Positions 56,888 to 64,000 of a stretch of DNA of 64,000 nt are shown piece after piece. Origin of the DNA: Moraxella osloensis. GTDB lineage: Bacteria; Pseudomonadota; Gammaproteobacteria; Pseudomonadales; Moraxellaceae. The stretch lies in contig NZ_CP014234.1 in assembly GCF_001553955.1 (NCBI RefSeq), positions 1,984,001 through 2,048,000 on the forward strand, written 5' to 3'. The notes beneath the pieces were generated by a model, which saw nothing but the letters and a program-made list of their open reading frames with translations, searched no databases and had not been told where the DNA came from. Within the stretch, counting starts at the first letter, position 1; each line of letters starts with the position of its first letter. The position numbers were made by a program, and so were the translations under genes.

Positions 56888-56907
56888 AGCCGATAAAATT
56901 AAATGGT
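56857..56907 (+). ncRNA. putative right-end (omega/reRNA) scaffold end and guide
   Basis: In TnpB systems the guide RNA runs through the 3' end of tnpB into the right end, with the guide just beyond it. Here the scaffold hairpin 56857-56876 and AGGAAGTCAA are followed at 56887 by GAGCCGATAAAATTAAATGG, the candidate guide. This is position-based inference; no transcription data. Confidence 0.45.
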
Positions 56908-57999
56908 CTGCATAATTTCTTGATAGCGAAGTTGGAATTTTTTGATAAAATCAATGGTGGTCTGAATACCCATAAACAAAATAATATACGGGTTTAAACT
57001 ATTTTCGTTCGACAGCTCAACCGCTTTATCACTTGGATATTCGCTGATAAGTAACATGTCTTGCTGGCGCTGGGCTTGGATATCCGCAAGCTGCTTTTCA
57101 AAATTCGGCTCTGCCAAAATATAGCTGCTAGAGTCATAGGATTTGATATCACTTAAATATTGAATACAAATCGACTCCAAATCTGCCCAGCGATAAGTTT
57201 CGGTTTCACGCACCAAATTCTCAATACTATTGACCAATTCATCCAAGGCTTGATAATAGTACCAAATCAACGGCTTGCGCGGGTCATCGGTCAAGCGTGC
57301 CGAGGCATTAAATAAGTGCTGTAAATTAGTAAATGCTAGCGTTTCGGGAATAGGCTCATGAATACCAATAAGCTGCTGAGGGACTTTGGCGTCAGGGGTA
57401 TCGGGCAAATCAGGCGAGCCGTTTAAATGGGCACGACCCTCACCGTCAGATTGCGCCACTGGGGTTTGCTCTGATTCTATGCCCAGTAGTTGATTAACGC
57501 GGTTTAGATAAGTATTCATGTTAAGCGTAATCAAACTATCATGACTGTGCAGGCGCGCGAAGGCATAAGAGATTTCTTTTCTTGATTCATAGGCGTCCAT
57601 CAGATTGCTCATGTTTTCTTCACGCTGATAAGTAATCGCATTTAAAAACAAACCTGCGGACACCACCCCAATGGTCGCTTCAATCATCACAAACGCCCGC
57701 GTAAAGGTATTGGTTGGGGTAATATCGCCAAACCCTGTGGTAGTCACCGTGATGGTACTAAAATACATGGCTTCCAAAAATCCCACGTCTTCATGGTTAA
57801 ACTGCATATTTGGTAAGGTGCTATACAAAAAGCCAAATAGCGGAATCAGCGTCAAATAGATAGTACCATACACAGCAGGCGGCAACGAAAAAATATCATC
57901 GCGCACGATAGGTTTGGCAAGCTTATTGAGGGTAAAGGTTTGAGGGGTGTTACGGGTTGATATGATTGGTTTAGTGGGCTTTTGCGCAAGTGGTTTCAT
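56899..57999 (-). CDS. 2-TM potassium-channel family protein with long C-terminal domain
   Basis: The 366-residue protein has two TM helices (about 42-61 and 101-122) flanking a pore loop with selectivity filter TTTGFGD (about 86-92), a variant of TVGYGD. The 240-residue C-terminal part is helical and hydrophilic, without an RCK/TrkA-N glycine motif. It has an acidic linker around 170-205. It therefore is a K+ channel-like protein with an unrecognised cytoplasmic module. The gene ends right beside the tnpB right end. No ribosome site is evident. Confidence 0.8.
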   Translation of the reverse strand: MKPLAQKPTKPIISTRNTPQTFTLNKLAKPIVRDDIFSLPPAVYGTIYLTLIPLFGFLYSTLPNMQFNHEDVGFLEAMYFSTITVTTTGFGDITPTNTFTRAFVMIEATIGVVSAGLFLNAITYQREENMSNLMDAYESRKEISYAFARLHSHDSLITLNMNTYLNRVNQLLGIESEQTPVAQSDGEGRAHLNGSPDLPDTPDAKVPQQLIGIHEPIPETLAFTNLQHLFNASARLTDDPRKPLIWYYYQALDELVNSIENLVRETETYRWADLESICIQYLSDIKSYDSSSYILAEPNFEKQLADIQAQRQQDMLLISEYPSDKAVELSNENSLNPYIILFMGIQTTIDFIKKFQLRYQEIMQTI

Positions 58000-58356
58000 A
58001 AGCTGCCTGATTTTTTTTGCTTTAGGCTAGCATACCCACTCAAAAAGAAACATAGTATTGTAGTAACCCCTGATGGACGACAGGATAAAAGGCTCAAAGC
58101 AAAAATGCCACTATTGGGATACAAAGTTGGGATAAAAATGAAAAAAGCCAACTTACTTGTTATCGGATAAAAGAAAGCTAGGCAGATAAGGGATGAATGC
58201 CCATTTATGGGGTTGAATGATGCCAAACATATCAATAACGCTGCTATTCATCGTTGCAATAGTGTTGAATTAGGGTTGCAATCAATACAACCCTAGTAAA
58301 CCTAGCAAAAAAGTGACTGGCACTATCAATCAGCTAGATTAACTTCCGATGCTTGA

Positions 58357-58390
58357 TGGGAAGTCTAAAAATATGGGAAGTCTAAAAATA
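58357..58390. repeat. two tandem 17-bp copies
   Basis: TGGGAAGTCTAAAAATA occurs at 58357-58373 and again at 58374-58390. It lies in the 403-base gap 58000-58402, which otherwise contains no gene that I can support. Confidence 0.85.
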
Positions 58391-58402
58391 ATCAGTGTAA
58401 CC

Positions 58403-58936
58403 TTAGTGCTGACCCAGCAAATCCTTTTTCATCTCAAGTGATATGGGATTATCGCCTAGCCAAGCACGAAGAATAGCTTGGTCAAAGCCTTCTTCTTTGA
58501 TATAAGGAAGATCGCCAACCTCATCATAATTTAAGCGAACGCCATGCTCTGGCGAAAACTCAATCGTAAACATTGCCCCTTCTTTGATGGTGTTGGTTTT
58601 GAACAACTCACCAAACACGTCATCAATCACTGAGGCAATTTTTTGATATTCTTCTGCGCTACTATTCGCTCTGATACCCTCTTTAAAGGCGTTTTCCAGT
58701 AACGAGCCTTTGATATTGCGGCGAGATACCATGCGCAATTGTTTGGCATAACGTGAAGTAATGGCTGTTTCGGCATCTTCAGTCATTTCACCCAAGTATA
58801 GAGCAATATCATAGATACCAATCATAAATTTACTGCGAATGCTCATACCATTTCGCACGCAGATTTGACCATCTAGTTTTAGGGTAGGGGGAAATAGGGT
58901 TTCAAGATCGTTGGTTTTTCCTTTAAATAAAATCAT
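58403..58936 (-). CDS. chalcone isomerase-like family protein
   Basis: The 177-residue protein matches the bacterial chalcone-isomerase-like family (Chalcone_3 type): GMSIRSKFMIGIYDIALYLGE near residue 30-50, then KQLRMVSRRNIKG, TIEFSPEHGVRLNY and the final LRAWLGDNPISLEMKKDLLG. Plants use the fold for flavanones and fatty acids; bacterial members have no settled function. Most bacterial relatives are exported, but no signal peptide is visible here. I use the ATG at 58936, preceded by AAGGA; a frame running to 59008 has no ribosome site. Confidence 0.75.
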   Translation of the reverse strand: MILFKGKTNDLETLFPPTLKLDGQICVRNGMSIRSKFMIGIYDIALYLGEMTEDAETAITSRYAKQLRMVSRRNIKGSLLENAFKEGIRANSSAEEYQKIASVIDDVFGELFKTNTIKEGAMFTIEFSPEHGVRLNYDEVGDLPYIKEEGFDQAILRAWLGDNPISLEMKKDLLGQH

Positions 58937-59082
58937 CCTAGCATCCTTATCGTTCCTTGACGTTTTTTTGTCCCTGGATAATGTCGCAATATCCTTATCT
59001 CGGTTCATTGTGTAAATATTAGGCCAACATGTAAAGTATTATCAATGAACAGCAAGTCACAGAGTGATGAGCGGTTAAAAAA

Positions 59083-59109
59083 AGGGTTAGACGACAATGT
59101 ACTAACCCT
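59083..59109 (-). terminator. terminator after uvrA
   Basis: On the minus strand an 8-bp stem AGGGTTAG/CTAACCCT with an 11-base loop runs into seven T; an outer AGCGGT/ACCGCT pair (59070-59075, 59111-59116) extends it. Confidence 0.88.
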
Positions 59110-59154
59110 CACCGCTAACCTTATGCCTGTAACAGACTTATACTTGTAACAAAC

Positions 59155-62109
59155 TTAGGCTTGCAACATCGGTTTTAAGAATCGCCCTGTATGCGAGCGC
59201 GCGTTTTGCGCTACCTCCTCTGGCGTGCCCTCGGCAATAATCTCACCACCACCCGAACCGCCTTCAGGACCCAAATCGACAATCCAGTCGGCTGTCTTAA
59301 TCACATCGAGATTATGCTCAATCACCACCACGGTATTGCCGCGGTCGCGTAGCGTATGCAAGATGTCTAGGAGCTTGGCGATATCATGGAAATGCAAACC
59401 TGTCGTCGGCTCATCGAGCACATACAAGGTCTGACCGGTATCACGTTTGGACAGCTCTTTGGCAAGTTTCACCCGTTGCGCCTCACCACCCGATAAGGTT
59501 GGTGCAGACTGACCCAAACGAATATAACCCAAGCCGACTTCTTGTAGGGCTTGCAAACGGCGGTAAATTGCCGGAATCGCCTCAAAAAATTCTGCCGCAT
59601 CCTCCACCGTCATATTGAGCACGTCATTGATATTTTTGCCCTTATAGGTGATTTCAAGGGTTTCACGGTTGTAGCGTTTGCCTTGACACGCATCGCAAGG
59701 CACATACATATCAGGCAAAAAGTGCATCTCAACCTTAATCAAGCCATCGCCTTGGCAGGTTTCACAGCGACCGCCTTTCACGTTAAAGCTAAATCGCCCT
59801 GCTTGATAGCCACGAGCCTTGGACTCAGGCACTTGGGCGAATAGGTCACGAATCGGACTAAATACGCCCGTGTAAGTCGCAGGATTGGAGCGTGGGGTAC
59901 GCCCAATCGGGCTTTGGTCGATATCGACGACTTTATCTAAATGTTCTAGCCCAGTGATACTGTCAAACGCTTCGGCAACATGCGTGGTGGCGTTATTGAG
60001 CTGCGTGGTCGCTAGTGGCAATAAGGTGCGATTGATTAAGGTCGATTTACCCGAACCCGACACGCCTGTGATGGCGGTAAACACACCAATCGGCAAGTTT
60101 AAGGTCACGTTTTTAAGGTTATTACCTTTTGCCCCTGTCAAGGTCAGCATCAAAGGTTTGGCTTCGACTTTACCTTTTTTGGCTTTTTCTTTTTTCTCGC
60201 TTTCCGCTTTTTTCGCTTGGTTTTTGGTTAAGGGAATGGCGGAGTCTTGCATTTTTTCATATTTATCGTCATTGGCGATTTTGGCTCGGTGACGCACGGT
60301 TGGCACGGCGATTTTCTTTTTGCCTGATAAATATTGCCCCGTCAATGACTCAGGATTTTTGGCAATGTCTTCTGCCGTCCCTTCTGCAATAATACTGCCA
60401 CCATGCACACCAGCACCCACGCCCACATCGATGATATGGTCGGCTAGGCGAATGGCATCTTCGTCATGCTCGACGACAATCACGGTATTGCCCAAATCTC
60501 TGAGCCGAGTCAACGTTTGCAGCAGGCGATCATTGTCACGTTGGTGCAAGCCGATTGATGGCTCATCGAGTACATACATCACGCCCATCAAGCCCGCCCC
60601 GATTTGGCTAGCAAGGCGTATGCGCTGCGCTTCACCGCCCGATAGGGTTTCGGCAGAGCGGGCAAGGGTGAGATAATCCAAGCCCACACTCACCAAAAAT
60701 TCCAACCGCTCACGGATTTCTTTGATGATTTTGGCGGCGATTTCGCCTTTTGCGCCCTCGAGTTTTAATTGCTCGTAATACGCCATTGCTTCGCCAATCG
60801 ATAGCTTGACCATTTCGGCAACGGTACGGTCGCTGACTTCGACATGGCGAGCGATTTCGTTTAGGCGTGAGCCGTGACAGGCATCGCAGGTGGCATCGGC
60901 AAGGTATTTGGCAAGCTCATCTCGCACGATGCTGCTTTGCGTGGTGCGGTAACGGCGCTCCATATACGGCAACACCCCTTCAAATGGCACGGTTTTGGTA
61001 GATTTGCGCCCGCGTTCATCGACAAAGTTAAAAGTCATTTTGTCTTTACCAGAGCCATGTAAAATGACATCTTTGTGCTTTTTATCCAGTTGTTGCCAAG
61101 GCGCTTCCATATCAATGCCGTAATGCTCGGCAACGGTGGTCAGCAAGCCAAAATAGTAGGCGTGGCGTTTATCCCAGCCTTGAATCGCCCCTTGGTTAAG
61201 CGATTTTTCAGGATGACCGATGATTTTTTCGGCAGCAAAATATTGGCGTTTGCCCAAGCCATCACACACGGGACACGCGCCATAGGGGTTATTAAAACTA
61301 AACAATTTTGGCTCAAGCTCAGCAACCGAGCGATCGCAGACAGGGCAGCTATGTTTGGCGGACAAAATTTTATCCTCAAACTTGGCATCCATGTCATGCA
61401 AGATGGCAATATCGCTACCGAGTCGTAAGGCGGTCTCCAAACTTTCGGCAACCCGATTACCCAAGTCATCCCGCACTTTGAAGCGGTCAACCACCACATC
61501 AATGGTGTGTTTAAAGGTTTTGGCAAGTGGTGGCACATCGTCAATATCATAAATTTCGCCATCGACCCGCAGCCGCACAAAGCCTTGCCCTTTTAGCTGT
61601 TCCATGAGCTGAATATGCTCGCCTTTGCGGTCATCAACGACGCGCGCGAGAATCATCAACTTGGTGTCTTCGGGCAATGCCATGACGGTATCGACCATTT
61701 CGGTGACAGTTTGCGCGACCATCGGCAGGTGGTGTTCTGGGCACATGGGCGTACCGACACGGGCGTACAGCAGACGCAAATAGTCATAAATCTCAGTAAT
61801 CGTACCCACTGTAGAGCGAGGATTATGGTTGGTGGATTTTTGCTCGATGGCGATGGCAGGTGATAGCCCTTCGATGCTATCGACTTCGGGCTTTTCCATT
61901 TGTGATAAAAACTGGCGAGCGTAAGCCGATAGGCTCTCGACGTAGCGGCGTTGTCCTTCGGCGTATAGGGTGTCAAAGGCTAGGCTAGACTTGCCCGAGC
62001 CTGATAAGCCTGTGATGACGACGAGTTTGTCGCGAGGGATGTCGATGTCGATGTTTTTGAGATTGTGGGTGCGTGCGCCACGAATTTTGATTGCGTCGTG
62101 CTGTGCCAT
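59155..62109 (-). CDS. uvrA: excinuclease ABC subunit A
   Basis: UvrA finds DNA damage in nucleotide excision repair. The 984-residue protein has two ABC modules: Walker [14 protein letters not shown] near residue 32 and [13 protein letters not shown] near 675, each with an LSGGEAQR signature. The zinc-finger cysteines are CPVCDRS/CPVCDG and [18 protein letters not shown]. It is about 40 residues longer than the E. coli protein, mainly because of a Lys/Glu/Ala-rich linker between the halves (about 615-650, [15 protein letters not shown]). The start ATG at 62109 has AAGAAGC upstream. Confidence 0.96.
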   Translation of the reverse strand: MAQHDAIKIRGARTHNLKNIDIDIPRDKLVVITGLSGSGKSSLAFDTLYAEGQRRYVESLSAYARQFLSQMEKPEVDSIEGLSPAIAIEQKSTNHNPRSTVGTITEIYDYLRLLYARVGTPMCPEHHLPMVAQTVTEMVDTVMALPEDTKLMILARVVDDRKGEHIQLMEQLKGQGFVRLRVDGEIYDIDDVPPLAKTFKHTIDVVVDRFKVRDDLGNRVAESLETALRLGSDIAILHDMDAKFEDKILSAKHSCPVCDRSVAELEPKLFSFNNPYGACPVCDGLGKRQYFAAEKIIGHPEKSLNQGAIQGWDKRHAYYFGLLTTVAEHYGIDMEAPWQQLDKKHKDVILHGSGKDKMTFNFVDERGRKSTKTVPFEGVLPYMERRYRTTQSSIVRDELAKYLADATCDACHGSRLNEIARHVEVSDRTVAEMVKLSIGEAMAYYEQLKLEGAKGEIAAKIIKEIRERLEFLVSVGLDYLTLARSAETLSGGEAQRIRLASQIGAGLMGVMYVLDEPSIGLHQRDNDRLLQTLTRLRDLGNTVIVVEHDEDAIRLADHIIDVGVGAGVHGGSIIAEGTAEDIAKNPESLTGQYLSGKKKIAVPTVRHRAKIANDDKYEKMQDSAIPLTKNQAKKAESEKKEKAKKGKVEAKPLMLTLTGAKGNNLKNVTLNLPIGVFTAITGVSGSGKSTLINRTLLPLATTQLNNATTHVAEAFDSITGLEHLDKVVDIDQSPIGRTPRSNPATYTGVFSPIRDLFAQVPESKARGYQAGRFSFNVKGGRCETCQGDGLIKVEMHFLPDMYVPCDACQGKRYNRETLEITYKGKNINDVLNMTVEDAAEFFEAIPAIYRRLQALQEVGLGYIRLGQSAPTLSGGEAQRVKLAKELSKRDTGQTLYVLDEPTTGLHFHDIAKLLDILHTLRDRGNTVVVIEHNLDVIKTADWIVDLGPEGGSGGGEIIAEGTPEEVAQNARSHTGRFLKPMLQA

Positions 62110-62223
62110 ATTGAGCTTCTTATTGTGTGTTTTTGAGTGGGAAATTTGGGTAAAAAGATGGGGTTTTAATGGGGGAATTGGGTGGGGGTTTCAAGACTAA
62201 TAGGTAAGTTTGTCTATAAGCTT

Positions 62224-62640
62224 TTACTTGTTTAGTTTGTTTAAAACGGACGCTAAAAGATACTGAACGCCTAATTCATTTTGCGGAAAGTTAATGTCGC
62301 TTAAAATATTTCTAAATAAATATTTTTCATTATTGCTCAAAAAGTTGCTAAATAAATGTTCATTTAATGTGTCAAGTGCAAAGCATTGCAGAAGAAAGTT
62401 ATCGCAACACAAAAAATGGATAACAAATTTTTTGGCAAACCAAGCTGCCTCATTGGCGACTAATTCAAAGCAAATTTTTTGCCAATCTACATTTTGACTG
62501 GGAAGAAACTCAGTTAATTTATCCCAATCTTGCTTATTAAAACTTAGCAACATGTTATTGGCTTCGCAACAGGCATAATCATACCAAAAATCTTCGTTTT
62601 TGATATTAACGGTAAGGTATTCTGAAAATTCTTCAAACAT
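62224..62640 (-). CDS. hypothetical protein, AT-rich orphan gene
   Basis: The 138-residue protein is acidic and helical: MFEEFSEYLTVNIKNEDFWYDY, then CCEANNMLLSFNKQDWDKL and an alternating-helix segment ending QYLLASVLNKLNK. No signal peptide or TM. The DNA is AT-rich compared with uvrA beside it. Its size, acidity and isolation resemble immunity-type proteins, but no toxin gene is adjacent and I recognise no family. ATG at 62640 preferred over the TTG three codons upstream. Confidence 0.55.
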   Translation of the reverse strand: MFEEFSEYLTVNIKNEDFWYDYACCEANNMLLSFNKQDWDKLTEFLPSQNVDWQKICFELVANEAAWFAKKFVIHFLCCDNFLLQCFALDTLNEHLFSNFLSNNEKYLFRNILSDINFPQNELGVQYLLASVLNKLNK

Positions 62641-62843
62641 AAAATTCAAGCTTATTGTTTTATAAATGGACTGTTCAATAAATATATCTTATTTGCAGTG
62701 TATTAGGAAAATTGTGAATTTAATGGTTTGTGGCAACTATTAATCACGCGATTTTTTCTTTTTTATAAAACCCTTAAACCTTGCTATACTTGATTAAATC
62801 AAGGAACTAGAAAATTTGTGACTGCAAAATTTGAGACAATAAC

Positions 62844-63848
62844 ATGGCAACGTTAACCGACGAACAAACCGACTTCCTAAAAAGCCACCACATTCCACTC
62901 GACAAAACCTTTGACGCAAGCGGATTATCAAGCAAAGAATACAAAGCCAGAATGAAAGAAAATGGCGCGCTCGTTGCCTACGGTGTACCGCCCTGCCCAA
63001 AAGGTCATACCCTCAAAAACAAACAAGCCAACTGCCTACAATGCAACCCCCAAGCCATCGCATCGCTCAAACGCCAAGCCACCCCAGGAGAGCTCTATAT
63101 CGCCGTCTCACCCAGTCAGCTGCTTGTCAAAATCAGCCTCGTTGAAAACGCGAGCGATATCATCCAGCAACTAAATAGTGAAAATCATGCCGAAATCAAC
63201 GATTGGGTATTAGCGATGACAGGTCGCACCGACTCCATCGGACAAATGGAAAATCACTTGCAGCAGCGCCTTGCCGACTACCAAGTACCCAGAAGACTCA
63301 CTGCCGATGGCAAAACCACCAAAGCCTCTGGCGTGTACGACGTCGATGTGCATGACGCGCTTGAAGTAATTAATGAAATGCCTTTTACCCTAAGCGAAAT
63401 TGATAACGCCGTGATGGACGATTTTCACGCACGCTATAGCGATAAACAGCTTCGCGAGCAGCAGCAAGCTGAGCAGTTAGCCATCGAAGAAGCAGCGCGT
63501 AAACAAGCAGAACTTGCCGAACAAGCGCGACAAAAACAGGCTAAGCTTGAACAGCAGCGCCAACTACAACAACAAGCCAAACAGCAAAAATTGGCACAAA
63601 AGCAACAACGCCAACAGCAACTTGACGCCAAAAAAGCGCAAAAACAGCAAAAAATCGCTACCCAAGTGAAGCATAGCCCGTTAGATGGCGTACTGGTGGC
63701 TACCCCAAAATCATCAGCTATCAAATCATCATCTATCAAGCAGTCACCGCAAGGATTTTTTGACAACCAAAAAAATGTGATGTGGCTGATGATTGCTATC
63801 GCGGTGATTTTAGCCATCATGGTAACCGCTTACGCAATGCTAAAATAA
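62844..63848 (+). CDS. zinc-ribbon, GIY-YIG-like, coiled-coil, tail-anchored protein
   Basis: The 334-residue protein has four parts. First, residues 50-70 hold CPKGH and CLQC (C51, H55, C64, C67), a likely zinc site. Second, residues 82-150 (GELYIAVSPSQLLVKISLVEN, then a final Glu at 136) resemble a GIY-YIG/T5orf172 nuclease fold, but the key Arg is not evident. Third, a Gln/Lys/Ala coiled coil spans about 195-270. Fourth, one TM helix (about 313-333) ends the chain. The domain order would tether a nucleic-acid-interacting head to the membrane. The fold assignment is tentative. ATG at 62844. Confidence 0.6.
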   Translation: MATLTDEQTDFLKSHHIPLDKTFDASGLSSKEYKARMKENGALVAYGVPPCPKGHTLKNKQANCLQCNPQAIASLKRQATPGELYIAVSPSQLLVKISLVENASDIIQQLNSENHAEINDWVLAMTGRTDSIGQMENHLQQRLADYQVPRRLTADGKTTKASGVYDVDVHDALEVINEMPFTLSEIDNAVMDDFHARYSDKQLREQQQAEQLAIEEAARKQAELAEQARQKQAKLEQQRQLQQQAKQQKLAQKQQRQQQLDAKKAQKQQKIATQVKHSPLDGVLVATPKSSAIKSSSIKQSPQGFFDNQKNVMWLMIAIAVILAIMVTAYAMLK

Positions 63849-63968
63849 TGGGGCTGAAACAATAAAGCCAAAATAATAAGGCTTAAATAATTTTTATTGC
63901 CAATAAATTCTCCCTGATAAAAATTAGGCATATAATAAGCCGTTTTTGGCAAAATTTTGTGAGCCACA

Positions 63969-64000
63969 ATGTCAGTGAAATCAACGTCAGTAAAATCCAC
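63969..64000 (+). CDS. 5' end of a gene running past the window
   Basis: An ATG at 63969 opens MSVKSTSVKS with no stop before the edge. A -10-like TATAAT (63930s) and a weak GAGCC site lie upstream. Only 10 codons are visible, so the product cannot be named. Confidence 0.4.
   Translation, partial: MSVKSTSVKS

Overview
The window looks like chromosome of a Moraxellaceae gamma-proteobacterium, most like Moraxella osloensis or a close relative. The reasons are the block pyrG-kdsA-(insert)-eno-ftsB-ispD, the large-type isocitrate lyase with malate synthase G, the Moraxellaceae-style 16-strand porins ending in YKF, oleate hydratase, and moderate-to-low GC with T-rich terminators after most genes. 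The genus is an inference from protein resemblance; no 16S gene is present.

Layout: (1-6142) end of a metallophosphoesterase gene, a bestrophin-like channel, purE, an HD hydrolase and valS. (6172-8331) an AT-rich accessory patch between valS and polA with a DUF3800 gene, a coupled 65-aa ORF and a PIN-domain toxin-antitoxin pair bracketed by two identical 32-bp terminator repeats. (8343-16769) polA, acyl-CoA thioesterase, TPMT-like methyltransferase, glutaredoxin-like protein, mtgA and ppk1. (17113-18286) three small, very hydrophilic proteins with a MITE-like element between the first two. (18402-25884) miaE, glcB and three tandem porin genes. (26032-35115) pyrG, kdsA, a copper cassette (HMA-like protein, cueR, copZ, copA), eno, ftsB and ispD. 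(35300-41908) tRNA-Glu, two paralogous one-TM peptides, ornithine decarboxylase, a Fur-box-linked PepSY-type membrane protein, trpG, trpE and trpR. (42302-50416) oleate hydratase, GST, a complete IS5-family insertion, ketopantoate reductase, two nested mini-ORFs coupled to bioD, rpmB-rpmG and a membrane-bound C13 peptidase. (50752-62109) nhaA, a lipoprotein, a LysR regulator divergent from aceA, an IS605-type tnpB element, a K+ channel, a chalcone-isomerase-like protein and uvrA. (62224-64000) an orphan ORF, a zinc-ribbon/coiled-coil tail-anchored protein, and the start of another gene.

Metabolically the window points to growth on acetate and fatty acids: aceA and glcB form the glyoxylate shunt, and ohyA and the thioesterase act on fatty acids or acyl-CoAs. 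Copper export (CueR sensing, CopZ chaperone, CopA pump) has its own MerR-type operator. Tryptophan synthesis appears to be controlled by TrpR through two nearly identical 28-bp sites in front of trpE and of trpR itself.

The most unusual signals are the mosaic valS, whose editing-domain segment (about 3640-4325) has foreign base composition and codon use; the accessory patch beside it; the tnpB element, whose protein lacks the usual RuvC-II glutamate; the tandem 14-17 bp repeats that recur in front of or inside genes; and the nested mini-ORFs before bioD.
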